Shown here piece after piece: positions 6,815-16,373 of a stretch of 64,000 bases of DNA (position 1 is the first letter of the stretch; every line of letters starts with the position of its first letter). Below the pieces are notes generated by a model. It saw nothing but the letters and a program-made list of their open reading frames with translations. It was not told where the DNA came from and did no database searches. The DNA is from Erysipelotrichaceae bacterium (GTDB lineage Bacteria; Bacillota_I; Bacilli_A; Erysipelotrichales; Erysipelotrichaceae). The DNA lies in contig DPJD01000001.1 of the NCBI GenBank assembly GCA_003543215.1, forward strand, positions 678,860 through 742,859. Reading direction: 5' to 3'. Made by a program: the position numbers and the translations under genes.

Positions 6815-8869
6815 TCAATTTTCATTGCTTGAAATTTCACTAAAGTAATACGCATAAATATCACGACTGATTCGTAAACATGCATTGGTTTGCGAAGTAT
6901 CATTCCAAGCGTGTGGAATCGCACATGCGATCGATATTTCAGGTGACTCAAAAGGTGCATATGAGACTAAGAGTGAATTGGGTGAATCAAAGTAGTTACC
7001 TGCTTCGTCACTCATAAAGGCTTCTGCTGTGCCTGTTTTAGCAGCAACAGCAACAGGTAGGTCTTTAAGTGCTGTACAATAACCATCGGTTACACACAAT
7101 CTGAAACCATCCTGAACACGCTCAATCGCAGGTACATTTTCTAAGGTAGACAAGACTGTCACAGGATTTGTGTAGCTGGTCATATTTGAATTTGTGACAC
7201 TTGCTTCAATGACAACACGTGGTTTAACACGAACACCATCATTTGCGATCGTATTGATGTATTGAGCTAATTGCATAGGTGTATATGTATCATATTGACC
7301 AATGACAAAGTCCAATAAGTGTCCACCCAAAGTCGATGTGCCTATGTACCCAACGGTTTCGTTTGGAACGTCTATTCCTGTAAGGGTTCCTAAGCCAAAC
7401 TGACTGAATGTGTTTCGAATCGTTGTGAAGGCTTGTTTATCAATATTCAAAGGACCGTTGTATACATAATTCGCACCGCCCAAACGCATTGCGATATGAA
7501 ACATGTACACATTACTCGATTTTGACAAGGCCACAAGATCGTTGATACGACCAAGATCGTGCAAACTTTTCTTTAAAGGTGTATCTGCGATCTTAATGGG
7601 TTCGTCAACGATAAACTCATTAAATCGAACCAATTCCTCATTATAACCTAAATACATTGTGGCTCCTTTTATGGAGGAACCAGCCGCTAAGGACTCGGTA
7701 TACGTCGCTACAGGATTGTTATAGATGACATCATCTTCCTTCTTCATACCCGCTAAACTTAAGATATCACCCGTTCTTGGATCACTGACCACAACATAAA
7801 TCGTATCCATATATTTGCGATAGGGATTGTTCGCTTCTTGAATGAAATTGTTCGTTAATATTTCTTCTACCTTCAATTGAAGGTTCACATCGATTGAAGT
7901 TCTCAAATCTTGCCCTTTAACGCCAACAATGGCTTCATTGAAAATTGCCAAACCTTGATCATTATAATCAACCGTATAGGCCGTATCTTCACCCTTTAGA
8001 AGATTCTCGTATTGATACTCGACACCACTGCGGCCCATTGAACTGTTCCTTGAATAACCAAGTGCAAGATAATAATTCAAACGCTCAGATAACAAGCCTT
8101 GTTTGGAACTTGTGACACCGCCTAATAAACCACGAAGCATCGTATCATAAGGATAAGAGCGATCAAAATAGACATAAACATCAAAGCCTTTGTACGTACT
8201 CGAATTCGCGATTAAAAAAGAAATCTCATCAATACTGACATTATCCTTAATCGTCTTAAGATTGAAACGCGGGGCTTGATTCATGGCTTGCTTGACTTGA
8301 TAAGCTTTGATCATCATTTCAGTCAACTGATTCAAATGTGTGTTTGTCAAACGTTCAATCTTAAGTTGATAGATGCCATTGTCCGTCAACTTGCCATCAT
8401 AATAAGCATCCCACTCCTCTTCCGTAACCAAGCTCTCGGCTTCTTTAGGAAAGTTGACCAAGAAAACATCTTTGAGATCACGTTGGGTCAAAGTCGAGAT
8501 ATCAATCTCGAAATCCTCAGCGAATTGATACGCCAAGTCCCATTCTTCATTTGAGGAAATGTTCAATGGTGGATAGTAGACGATGGCTAAACGTTCTTGG
8601 TTAGCCACCAAGATTTCACCATTTCGATCACGAATCTCACCACGTGGAGAAGCCATGTTTTGGTACGTTTTTGTGAAATTGTTTAACTTTTCGATATACT
8701 CTTTATTACGTAAGATTTGAATCGAGAAAAGATTGATCCAAACGATCAAAAACAAACCAATCAACAAAACACTTAGCATTAATAAGCGTGGATTGAAACG
8801 TTTGATATAGTCTTCTGTATTCTGTTTTAAACGCAAATCGCGTGCAAGTTTCGTAATTTTTAACATCAT
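6815..8869 (-). CDS. class B penicillin-binding protein (PBP2-like transpeptidase)
   Basis: Monofunctional D,D-transpeptidase for peptidoglycan cross-linking, probably in the elongation machinery. It has a short basic cytoplasmic tail and one membrane helix (around residues 32-52). A dimerisation domain starting with SPRGEIRDRNGEIL follows, then the catalytic domain with GSSIK near residue 400, SSN near 451 and KTGT near 610. About 684 aa, normal for the family. I use ATG 8869 (8866 is adjacent); upstream extensions pass through the promoter region. The start lies only a few bases after TATAAT, suggesting a leaderless message. Divergent from ispG. Confidence 0.92.
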   Translation of the reverse strand: MMLKITKLARDLRLKQNTEDYIKRFNPRLLMLSVLLIGLFLIVWINLFSIQILRNKEYIEKLNNFTKTYQNMASPRGEIRDRNGEILVANQERLAIVYYPPLNISSNEEWDLAYQFAEDFEIDISTLTQRDLKDVFLVNFPKEAESLVTEEEWDAYYDGKLTDNGIYQLKIERLTNTHLNQLTEMMIKAYQVKQAMNQAPRFNLKTIKDNVSIDEISFLIANSSTYKGFDVYVYFDRSYPYDTMLRGLLGGVTSSKQGLLSERLNYYLALGYSRNSSMGRSGVEYQYENLLKGEDTAYTVDYNDQGLAIFNEAIVGVKGQDLRTSIDVNLQLKVEEILTNNFIQEANNPYRKYMDTIYVVVSDPRTGDILSLAGMKKEDDVIYNNPVATYTESLAAGSSIKGATMYLGYNEELVRFNEFIVDEPIKIADTPLKKSLHDLGRINDLVALSKSSNVYMFHIAMRLGGANYVYNGPLNIDKQAFTTIRNTFSQFGLGTLTGIDVPNETVGYIGTSTLGGHLLDFVIGQYDTYTPMQLAQYINTIANDGVRVKPRVVIEASVTNSNMTSYTNPVTVLSTLENVPAIERVQDGFRLCVTDGYCTALKDLPVAVAAKTGTAEAFMSDEAGNYFDSPNSLLVSYAPFESPEISIACAIPHAWNDTSQTNACLRISRDIYAYYFSEISSNEN

Positions 8870-8873
8870 TTGT

Positions 8874-8881
8874 ATTATAAT
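8874..8881. promoter_or_regulatory. overlapping divergent -10 boxes for pbp2 and ispG
   Basis: ATTATAAT is its own reverse complement and gives a TATAAT on each strand, facing pbp2 (minus) and ispG (plus). No strong -35 is visible on either side. Only one polymerase could occupy it at a time. Confidence 0.55.
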
Positions 8882-8903
8882 GCATTTAGTCGCAAAATCA
8901 TAC

Positions 8904-8919
8904 TTGATTGCGCAATCAA
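8904..8919. promoter_or_regulatory. 16-bp perfect palindrome upstream of ispG
   Basis: TTGATTGCGCAATCAA reads identically on both strands. It lies just before the ispG ribosome-binding site (AAAGGAG) and beyond the shared -10 region of the divergent pair. It may be an operator, or a small hairpin in the ispG leader. Confidence 0.55.
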
Positions 8920-8930
8920 TAAAGGAGCTT

Positions 8931-10001
8931 ATGAAACGACTCGAAACACGACCAGTCATGGTCAAAGATATTCAAATCGGTGGTCAGAATCGAATCATCA
9001 TTCAATCCATGACCAACACCAAAACGAAGGATGTGGACGCAACCGTTAACCAGATAAAAACCTTGGCAGGCAACGGATGCGAGATCGTTCGTTTAGCCGT
9101 ACTCGACGAAGAAGATGCCAATGCCATCGCCGAAATCGTCAAACAAGTCAATATCCCTCTCGTGGCTGATATCCACTTCAATTATCGCTTGGCTTTGTTA
9201 GCCGTTCAAAATGGGATCCATAAAATCCGACTCAATCCTGGAAACATCAAGAATCCAGAACACATCAAGGAAGTTGTTGAAGCATGCAAAGCCAAACACA
9301 TCCCCATTCGAATCGGTATCAACTCAGGATCGATTGAGAAAGACATTTTGAAGAAATATGGTAAACCCTGTGTCGATGCCATGATCGAAAGTGCTCAATA
9401 TCATGTGAATATTCTCAATGAAAATGGTTTTGAAGACATCGTTTTATCCTTCAAATCCTCAGAAGTCCCCTTGACGATCGCAGTTTATCAAAAAGCTGCT
9501 GAAGTCTTCCCCTACCCCTTGCATTTGGGTGTGACTGAAGCCGGCGCGATGTTGTCTGCCGCAATCAAATCTTCCGCAGCATTGGGCACATTGATCCATT
9601 TAGGCATAGGAGATACGATGCGCATTTCCGTTAGTGATGACCCCAGCGAAGAACTTAAGATAGCTAAACAACTCTTAAAGAACTTTGATTTATATGATAA
9701 AGTAGCCAATCTAATCGCCTGTCCAACTTGTGGTCGAATCCAATACGATATGTTGCCCATCGTTAAAGAAATGGAAAAGTATTTAGATGAGTTAAATGAA
9801 GATATCACCGTTGCGATCATGGGATGCGCGGTCAATGGACCTCAAGAAGCATCGCGAGCCGACATTGGCGTCGCGGGTGGTCATAAAGAAGCCTTATTGT
9901 TTAAAAAAGGTGTCTATGTACGTTCCGTTCCTCAAGAGCGAATCGTTGAAGAACTCAAAGCAGAAATACAATTTATGATAAAAAACAAGGATCAGTCATG
10001 A
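8931..10001 (+). CDS. ispG: 4-hydroxy-3-methylbut-2-enyl diphosphate synthase
   Basis: Penultimate step of the MEP isoprenoid pathway: reductive ring opening of MEcPP to HMBPP using a [4Fe-4S] cluster. Length is 356 aa. The N-terminal TIM-barrel begins RPVMVKDIQIGG; the cluster cysteines are in CPTCG (residues ~264 and 267) and GCAVNGP (~299), followed by the usual EA.RADIGVAGG region. The start is ATG 8931 behind AAAGGAG, not the upstream in-frame ATG. Its partner ispH lies 1.4 kb away on the same strand, and ferredoxin is encoded further on. The 3-prime end overlaps the convergent helicase gene by 10 bases. Confidence 0.97.
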   Translation: MKRLETRPVMVKDIQIGGQNRIIIQSMTNTKTKDVDATVNQIKTLAGNGCEIVRLAVLDEEDANAIAEIVKQVNIPLVADIHFNYRLALLAVQNGIHKIRLNPGNIKNPEHIKEVVEACKAKHIPIRIGINSGSIEKDILKKYGKPCVDAMIESAQYHVNILNENGFEDIVLSFKSSEVPLTIAVYQKAAEVFPYPLHLGVTEAGAMLSAAIKSSAALGTLIHLGIGDTMRISVSDDPSEELKIAKQLLKNFDLYDKVANLIACPTCGRIQYDMLPIVKEMEKYLDELNEDITVAIMGCAVNGPQEASRADIGVAGGHKEALLFKKGVYVRSVPQERIVEELKAEIQFMIKNKDQS

Positions 10002-10009
10002 TCCTTGTT
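9979..10009 (-). terminator. terminator of the DEAD-box gene, over both convergent stops
   Basis: AACAAGGATC / GATCCTTGTT with a 6-nt loop. The T run follows on the minus strand. The stop codons of ispG and the helicase both lie within the hairpin. Confidence 0.75.
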
Positions 10010-11353
10010 TGCTTCTGAGCGTTTTTCGATTTGTTTGAGCTTTGACTTGAGCTTTTGTTGCTCTTTGATGCTCTTTTGAATCATGTCGCGTTTACGTTTA
10101 CGTTTTAGTTGTTCAATCTCAGCCGTCATCTTCTTCTTATAACCCGGTTTAACTTCCTTAGGTCTTGATTTAACAATCTTATGGATTTCAATATCCAACT
10201 CACTTGCTCTCCGTTTATGTTGGTAATCCAGTTCTTTCATTTCGCGTAAACCCGTTTTGGTCAATGCTTTATAGTTGAATATAACGCCATTCTTGATCAA
10301 TTGTCTGACTTTAGGTAGGTCTTTTTCAAAGTAGAAAGCAAATACACGACCACTACGCCCTGCACGGCCAGTACGTCCAGCACGATGAGTATAGAAGCTC
10401 AAATCACTTGGCATACCGAGTGAAATGACATCACTTAGATTTTCAAGATCCAAACCTCTGGCTGCCACATCACTGGATAAGACATAGACAAAGGATCCTT
10501 CATGAACTTGTTTTAAAACTTGATTGCGCTCACGTGCACTCATCTTGCCAGAGATCAACAAGTGACGTATACCTTGTTCGTTGAATTGCTTACTTAGTTT
10601 CAAGAGTTGATCGTGATGTTCCACAAAGATCAAACATAAAGAAGGATTGATGTGCGGCAAGAGTTTGAATACGATATCATACGATTCACTCTTGAATGGA
10701 ATGAGAACATGTTCTAACCGAGGATCGAACTTAACATCTTCTTCAATCTTAATCAATTTTGGCTGATGCATATAAGAACGCATGAAAGCATTCATGTTAT
10801 CCGGAATGGTCGCACTGAAAACCAACATTTGTAGCTGTTGTGCCATACGACCAGCCAATTGATCGATTTCTGCTAGATTTGTCGAATCCAACATCATATC
10901 TGCTTCATCGATGACAAGCATATTCGTTTGGTCCAAACGAAGCAGATTATCATCTAAGAATAATGATTTTAATTTACCAACGGTTCCAATCACGACATGT
11001 GCGTGATGGTCTGCTTCCTTCTCAAACTTACGGCGATCTTCACCTTTGGTTGCGCGAAGCAAACGAATTCCAGGAAAGTATTTTGTAAGTTTTTTTGTAA
11101 CTTGATAGATCTGTTGGCTCAATTCTTGAGTTGGTGCAAGAATGACAGCTTGGATGCGATTCTCACTCACATTGATGCGGGCGAAAAGTGGCATCAAGTA
11201 GGCTAAAGTCTTACCTGTACCCGTTTTTGAAATGGCAATGACATCTTTGCCTTTCAATATAGGAGAATAAGCTTGTTTTTGGATCTCAGTTTCAAATTTG
11301 AATCCTTGATCTGTTAAAAAGCGATTTAAACGTTCATCTTGTCTTATCGTCAT
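9992..11353 (-). CDS. cshB: DEAD-box RNA helicase, CshB-like
   Basis: ATP-dependent RNA helicase acting in ribosome assembly or RNA turnover. Motifs occur in order: Q motif near residue 25, SKTGTGKT (43-50), PTQELSQ, VIDEADMML with the DEAD box near 150, FSATIP and HRAGRTGRAG. A strongly basic tail of about 90 residues follows, suitable for RNA binding. Length 453 aa. In B. subtilis cshB lies in the same neighbourhood as ispH and trmK, which supports the name. The start has GAGG upstream and a TATAAT within an inverted repeat shared with ispH. Confidence 0.9.
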   Translation of the reverse strand: MTIRQDERLNRFLTDQGFKFETEIQKQAYSPILKGKDVIAISKTGTGKTLAYLMPLFARINVSENRIQAVILAPTQELSQQIYQVTKKLTKYFPGIRLLRATKGEDRRKFEKEADHHAHVVIGTVGKLKSLFLDDNLLRLDQTNMLVIDEADMMLDSTNLAEIDQLAGRMAQQLQMLVFSATIPDNMNAFMRSYMHQPKLIKIEEDVKFDPRLEHVLIPFKSESYDIVFKLLPHINPSLCLIFVEHHDQLLKLSKQFNEQGIRHLLISGKMSARERNQVLKQVHEGSFVYVLSSDVAARGLDLENLSDVISLGMPSDLSFYTHRAGRTGRAGRSGRVFAFYFEKDLPKVRQLIKNGVIFNYKALTKTGLREMKELDYQHKRRASELDIEIHKIVKSRPKEVKPGYKKKMTAEIEQLKRKRKRDMIQKSIKEQQKLKSKLKQIEKRSEANKDHD

Positions 11354-11373
11354 ATTGCTACCTCAGTGACATT

Positions 11374-11392
11374 ATAGTGTTTTCAACACTAT
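11374..11392. promoter_or_regulatory. inverted repeat between divergent cshB and ispH
   Basis: ATAGTGTT-TTC-AACACTAT is a perfect 8-3-8 repeat. On the minus strand it contains the TATAAT of the cshB promoter (ACACTATAAT), and it lies within the likely -35 zone of ispH, whose -10 could be TATGAT about 23 bases downstream. This is a plausible shared operator. Confidence 0.5.
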
Positions 11393-11427
11393 TTTAAAAG
11401 TATGGTATGATAACGTGGAGGTGAAAA

Positions 11428-12342
11428 ATGGAAATTATTACTGTAAATCCACGCGGTTTCTGCAAAGGTGTTGTCAAAGCGATTCAAATCGCTAAAGAAA
11501 CTGCGAAGAAATATCCGGACCAAAAGATTACCATTCTCGGTGAATTGGTCCATAATCGCTTTGTTGTAGAAGCAATGAAAGACCATCGTGTCGAAACTGT
11601 TGAATCCAAAGGAAAATCAAGACTTGATCTTTTAGACCAGGTCAATGAAGGTGTCGTCATCTTTTCTGCTCACGGCATCAGTTCAAATGTCGTCCATAAA
11701 GCTCAAGCAAAAGGCTTGATCACGGTTGACGCAAGTTGTGAAGATGTTATCTCGACACAAAATTTAATTCAAACATACCTTGATGAAGTTTATCACATAT
11801 TATACATTGGTCAAGAAAATCATCCTGAAGCTGAAGCAATTTGCGATATGGATCCTAAAAATATCACATTTATCAAGGATTTGGATGCAATCAAGGACTT
11901 AACACTCGATCATCCAAGAATCTTTGTGACCAATCAAACCACGATGAGCATATTGGATATAAAAGTTTTATTGGATGCGATTAAAGAAAAATATCCTCAT
12001 GCGATTATCAGTGATGAGGTTTGTAGTGCTACACGTATGCGCCAAGAAGCAATCTTGAAATTAGAAAATATCGATGCTTTGATTGTGATCGGTGATCCAA
12101 AATCCAATAATACGCGTATGCTGGCTAAAATAGGATCGAATAAGAAAATACCACTGGTTTATCAAATTGAAACATATCGAGACTTGTTTGATCTCCCATT
12201 TGATACGTTTAATCGACTTGCGATCACAGCTGGGGCTTCAACCCCTTCGTATCTAGTCAACCAAGTCATTGCATATTGTAATGCCATCCGTGATGGTTTG
12301 GATCCACTCGAAGCAGTTAGTTCAATCAAGATGTTTGTATGA
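11428..12342 (+). CDS. ispH: 4-hydroxy-3-methylbut-2-enyl diphosphate reductase
   Basis: Last step of the MEP pathway, reducing HMBPP to IPP and DMAPP with an iron-sulfur cluster. Cluster Cys residues are 12 (GFCKG), 104 (DASCEDV) and 199 (EVCSATRMRQ). Substrate and proton-relay residues include His42, His82, His132 and Glu134 (NHPE). Length 304 aa. DASCED and EVCSAT differ from the more usual DATCP and TICNAT but keep the ligands. The ribosome-binding site is GGAGGTG. The 3-prime end overlaps the convergent trmK by 17 bases, and its terminator lies inside trmK. Confidence 0.95.
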   Translation: MEIITVNPRGFCKGVVKAIQIAKETAKKYPDQKITILGELVHNRFVVEAMKDHRVETVESKGKSRLDLLDQVNEGVVIFSAHGISSNVVHKAQAKGLITVDASCEDVISTQNLIQTYLDEVYHILYIGQENHPEAEAICDMDPKNITFIKDLDAIKDLTLDHPRIFVTNQTTMSILDIKVLLDAIKEKYPHAIISDEVCSATRMRQEAILKLENIDALIVIGDPKSNNTRMLAKIGSNKKIPLVYQIETYRDLFDLPFDTFNRLAITAGASTPSYLVNQVIAYCNAIRDGLDPLEAVSSIKMFV

Positions 12343-12988
12343 TGTCCAAACAAGTCTGTATCACTTGAATCTTCTTTGAAGATTCTTTTTTTTGTCCATT
12401 CAAGACATTGGCTTCAATATGTTTAAGATGCACTAAATATTGATGCATCAATGTATCTTTGCGTAGTTTAAGCACTGGACCAATCCATCGATCAAAATCA
12501 TCATAAATAATCTCGTAATCTTGATATTTCACTTTAATGATCACATAAAAGTGTTTACGATCTTTGACAAGTTCTTCATCAATAATTTTGAATCTGTTAT
12601 CCATTAAGAATGATCTCAATTTATCAATATGCGTATTGGATTGTAGGATGATCTGATCAATACCCTTAAAACGTTCAAGATCTTGTACAATGATTTGAGC
12701 GATCGTTTCAAATCCCATGCCAGCAATGACAGCACCTTGTATATTTCCTTGATAAGACTGTAAACCATTTGACTGAACAAAAGTACAGTACTCTTCCAAT
12801 AGTACTTTACGTGCATTTTTGATTGCGGACTGAAGTGGCAATGCATTGATATCACAGATAACCGCATGTCTAATAGTGTTTTCATGTAAAAGATGTAAAG
12901 GTAAAAAGCCATGATCGCTCCCGATATCAATCAGGACTTCACATGGCTCTATTAATTTTGCGATATGCCGTAGTCTTAAGTTAAGCAT
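12326..12988 (-). CDS. trmK: tRNA (adenine-22-N1)-methyltransferase
   Basis: SAM-dependent enzyme methylating A22 in the tRNA D-loop region. The 220-residue protein has the Rossmann motif DIGSDHGFLPLHLL (residues ~21-34), VICDIN for SAM ribose binding and the family signature IAGMGFETIAQII. A C-terminal helical part follows. It lies directly after rpoD, with TAATG overlap of stop and start, as in B. subtilis where trmK (yqfN) is near sigA. Family assignment is firm. Confidence 0.92.
   Translation of the reverse strand: MLNLRLRHIAKLIEPCEVLIDIGSDHGFLPLHLLHENTIRHAVICDINALPLQSAIKNARKVLLEEYCTFVQSNGLQSYQGNIQGAVIAGMGFETIAQIIVQDLERFKGIDQIILQSNTHIDKLRSFLMDNRFKIIDEELVKDRKHFYVIIKVKYQDYEIIYDDFDRWIGPVLKLRKDTLMHQYLVHLKHIEANVLNGQKKESSKKIQVIQTCLDIIQTS
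12367..12393 (+). terminator. ispH terminator located inside trmK
   Basis: GAATCTTC-TTT-GAAGATTC followed by eight T on the plus strand. It lies within the 3-prime coding part of trmK on the opposite strand. Confidence 0.9.
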
Positions 12989-14610
12989 TAGATCTTGTCG
13001 TTAAAATCTTTCAAACGTTTCGAACGTGTTGGGTGTTTTAGTTTACGTAAAGCTTTGGCTTCAATCTGACGGATACGCTCACGTGTAACATCAAATTCTT
13101 TACCAACCTCTTCCAAGGTGCGTGTACGGCCATCGTAGAGACCAAAACGCAAACGAAGGACTTTCTCTTCACGTTCTGTCAAGCCCTGTAAGATGTTGTT
13201 TATTTCATCTTTCAAGAGTTGGTTGTTTGCGTATTCGTCTGGTGACATCGCATCTTTATCTTCAATGAAATCGCCCAAATGAGAATCATCTTCTTCACCA
13301 ATCGGTGTTTCTAATGAAACAGGTTCTAAAGCGATTTTTTGAATTTCGCGAACCTTTTCAGGTGTGATGTTTTCCATCTTAGCTGCAATTTCTTCAGCAC
13401 TTGGGTCACGACCAAGATCTTGGACCAATTGTCTTTGAATACGTGTCAATTTATTAATGGTTTCAACCATATGGACAGGAATTCGAATCGTACGCGCTTG
13501 GTCGGCAATCGCACGAGTGATTGCTTGACGAATCCACCAGGTCGCATAGGTCGAAAATTTAAAACCCTTTGTATGGTCGAATTTCTCTACCGCTTTAACT
13601 AATCCCATATTCCCTTCTTGAATCAGATCCAAGAACAACATGCCTCGACCAACGTATTTCTTAGCGATGGATACAACCAAACGAAGGTTTGCTGAAATCA
13701 GTTCTTGTTTAGCAAAATCACCTTTATCAATGATTTTAAGATCTTCTTCAAAGGTATCTGTCAATTTATTGAAATGATGTGTCAAACAGTACATGAAATT
13801 CTTAAATGCAAACGTACGATAGGGTTCCAAATCAGCTTTGAAATCATGGGCTAGATTTGCGAGTTGTGGATAATCCTTAGCCAACATACGATAAATCTGA
13901 ACAGGTGTCATACTCTCTTGAATCTGATCATAATCCTCAAACGTTTTGAAGGCTTCGATTTCTTTCATGAACGCATCTTTTCTGAACATCAAAGTTTTCA
14001 AACGTTGCGTAATCGTAAAGATAACCGTATCAAAAATTGAACCTTCATTCTCATTCAATTTCGTATGAAGATCAAAATCAAGACTGACAGCAGCACTTGC
14101 TTCCGCAAATGTTTTTTCTTCCAAGTTTGTCAAAGTCAACCAGTTGTTAAATACGACTTTAAAACGGTTGAACACAACCAAACCTTCTTTGATGTCAATC
14201 GCATACTTAGTTTCTAAACTTGATGTCAACAAATCAACACGTCCAATTTCCTTTAAATACTGTTTAACTGGATCATTGACACGAGCTTGATTAGAAGATG
14301 CATAGTTTGCGGAATAGCTTTCCTCTTCAACTTCTTCATCTTCATCATCCACAAAATCATCTTTCATCTCGATGTCTTCCACAACCAAAGCGTTATCAGT
14401 TAGATCGACATCTTCTTCAATGACAACCTCATCACTGAGCTTAACGCCCATTCCTAAAAGCGAATCAATGAATTCCGTTGCCTCACTGTCATTCAAATCA
14501 TAAATGGATAGTTCCTTATCCACATCATCCTGGGTTAGAACACCCTTCTTTTTAAACTTATTCTGTAATTCCTTTTTTAACTCATCGAGCGTTTTAATGC
14601 TGTTTGCCAT
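12988..14610 (-). CDS. rpoD: RNA polymerase primary sigma factor with long insertion
   Basis: Housekeeping sigma factor that directs RNA polymerase to -10/-35 promoters. Region 1.1 is at ~1-60, an acidic linker at ~60-110, and region 1.2 ([12 protein letters not shown]) from residue 113. A non-conserved helical insertion of about 155 residues (143-297) follows. Regions 2 to 4 then run from [17 protein letters not shown] through [19 protein letters not shown] to [18 protein letters not shown], nearly identical to B. subtilis SigA. At 540 aa it is far longer than SigA (371 aa); the difference is mainly that insertion. It overlaps dnaG by 17 bases. Confidence 0.97.
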   Translation of the reverse strand: MANSIKTLDELKKELQNKFKKKGVLTQDDVDKELSIYDLNDSEATEFIDSLLGMGVKLSDEVVIEEDVDLTDNALVVEDIEMKDDFVDDEDEEVEEESYSANYASSNQARVNDPVKQYLKEIGRVDLLTSSLETKYAIDIKEGLVVFNRFKVVFNNWLTLTNLEEKTFAEASAAVSLDFDLHTKLNENEGSIFDTVIFTITQRLKTLMFRKDAFMKEIEAFKTFEDYDQIQESMTPVQIYRMLAKDYPQLANLAHDFKADLEPYRTFAFKNFMYCLTHHFNKLTDTFEEDLKIIDKGDFAKQELISANLRLVVSIAKKYVGRGMLFLDLIQEGNMGLVKAVEKFDHTKGFKFSTYATWWIRQAITRAIADQARTIRIPVHMVETINKLTRIQRQLVQDLGRDPSAEEIAAKMENITPEKVREIQKIALEPVSLETPIGEEDDSHLGDFIEDKDAMSPDEYANNQLLKDEINNILQGLTEREEKVLRLRFGLYDGRTRTLEEVGKEFDVTRERIRQIEAKALRKLKHPTRSKRLKDFNDKI

Positions 14611-16372
14611 ATTTGTCTACTCCTCTCAATTGAACCAATTCCCGCTTCTGTTTTAGTAATGATTGATATTCTTGAATTCGTTCCATGTTTGTTTGAAATG
14701 CGAGTTCATCGCTGTATTTCTGTTTGAACAGTTCAAGTTGTCGATCAAGGTTATTAATCTTAACGCGAAGGATCGCATCGTGCAAGGCTTCGCTTGAATA
14801 CGCACGAAAGTAGATTTCACTATCTACAATCTGTGTAACTAATTCTATCATGCTTGCGTCTTCGAGTGTACTAATGAAGTCTGCAATCACGCATTCTTCA
14901 TGACTTCGATAGTAATTTATAATGGTTAAGGCTAGTTTTTGATAACCAGCGTCCGCAAAGAAGCCTAATTCTTGTCTAAAATCGAGAACAGCTTGTTGAC
15001 TGAAAAGCATTTGTCCGAGAATTTCTTTCTCAGCCCAGGTCGTCAACTCAAGTTTACTCTTTAAAAGTGGTCTTTGCGCGACTTGACTCGTATTGCTTGT
15101 TTGAGCTTGTACAAGTAAACGTAATTGATCTGGTGTGAACTGTGTGGCTTGTGCCAAGCGATCAACCATCAAAGCTTGATCAAAGCGATCTTTCAGTTGA
15201 TTGCTTTCGTGCATGATTAATTTCGCAAACTCTTTACGTTGATTGAAATTCGCCAGATCCAAACGTCGTAAACTGTATTCAAAGAAGAAATCAAGATAAG
15301 AAAGTTTCTGTTCCATTAAAGCCTGTAAACTCGTCTTTGATTGCTTCTCTATGATTTCATCCAAATCCAAACCCGTATTGTTACGTATGATTTGAATATT
15401 CATTCGAGCCGCCAACAACAAGCGTGCCAAGCGCAAACTGGCACTTTGGCCAGCTTCATCACTATCATAACAAATTGTGACATTATGACTCGCACTTTGC
15501 ATCAAGCGTATTTGTTCTTTAGTACATGCAGTCCCAAGTGTTGCGACAACGTTTTCAATCCCGACTCGATCCAAAGCAATCACATCCATGACGCCTTCGA
15601 CGACGATCATTTCTTTTTTCTGCTTTATTGCTCGTAACGCTCGGTGGTAATTATAGAGAACCTGGCCTTTGACATAAAGCTCCGTTTCAGTGGAATTAAT
15701 ATACTTGCTGCTCTCATTGGGATCCAGGGTACGTGCTGTGAACGCGATTGGTCTACCCTCTGAACTATGAATTGGAAAGACGATACGCTTCGCGAAGACA
15801 TCTTTATTACCATACTCATTTGTGCGTGTTAGATTCGCCTTGACGCAATTTTCAAGTGAATGTCCCTTTGCAAGCAAGAAACGCGTTGCTTGATCTTGGT
15901 CTAAGTTGAATCCCAGTTCAAATTTATCAATGATGGTCTCATCCAACCCACGCTTCATAAGATAGTCACGTGCGCCTTGACCATCTGTTGTATTCAGGAT
16001 GTAATGAGCATAGCGAACATATTCTGCTAAGACATCATATAAGTGTTTATGCTTAGCATCCGATACATTTTGACGTTCTATATATTGATCTTCAACGACG
16101 ATATTCGCTAAATGAGCTACTTTTAAAATAGCTTGAGGAAATGGGATCTGTTCAAAATCTTTAACGAAATTAAAGACATTTCCCCCTGCTCCACAAACGA
16201 AACATTTAAAAATCTGTTTATCCTGGGAAACGGACATCGATGGATCATGATCGTCATGAAAAGGACAAACACCGACAAAGTTCTTGCCCTTTTTAATTAG
16301 CGGAAGATAATTCTGAATAATTTGAACAATGTCCGCTTTACTACGTATTTCTTGAATCAAGGATTCATGCAT
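14594..16372 (-). CDS. dnaG: DNA primase
   Basis: Makes RNA primers at the replication fork with DnaB helicase. The 592-residue protein starts with a zinc-binding domain (C36, H39, C57, C60 in CPFH and CFVC). The RNA polymerase core follows, with the TOPRIM segment [15 protein letters not shown] and CYDSDEAG, then a less conserved helicase-interacting C-terminus. It lies between glyQS and rpoD, the ancient macromolecular synthesis operon order. Start ATG 16372 lies one base after the glyQS stop. Confidence 0.97.
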   Translation of the reverse strand: MHESLIQEIRSKADIVQIIQNYLPLIKKGKNFVGVCPFHDDHDPSMSVSQDKQIFKCFVCGAGGNVFNFVKDFEQIPFPQAILKVAHLANIVVEDQYIERQNVSDAKHKHLYDVLAEYVRYAHYILNTTDGQGARDYLMKRGLDETIIDKFELGFNLDQDQATRFLLAKGHSLENCVKANLTRTNEYGNKDVFAKRIVFPIHSSEGRPIAFTARTLDPNESSKYINSTETELYVKGQVLYNYHRALRAIKQKKEMIVVEGVMDVIALDRVGIENVVATLGTACTKEQIRLMQSASHNVTICYDSDEAGQSASLRLARLLLAARMNIQIIRNNTGLDLDEIIEKQSKTSLQALMEQKLSYLDFFFEYSLRRLDLANFNQRKEFAKLIMHESNQLKDRFDQALMVDRLAQATQFTPDQLRLLVQAQTSNTSQVAQRPLLKSKLELTTWAEKEILGQMLFSQQAVLDFRQELGFFADAGYQKLALTIINYYRSHEECVIADFISTLEDASMIELVTQIVDSEIYFRAYSSEALHDAILRVKINNLDRQLELFKQKYSDELAFQTNMERIQEYQSLLKQKRELVQLRGVDKYGKQH

Positions 16373-16373
16373 A

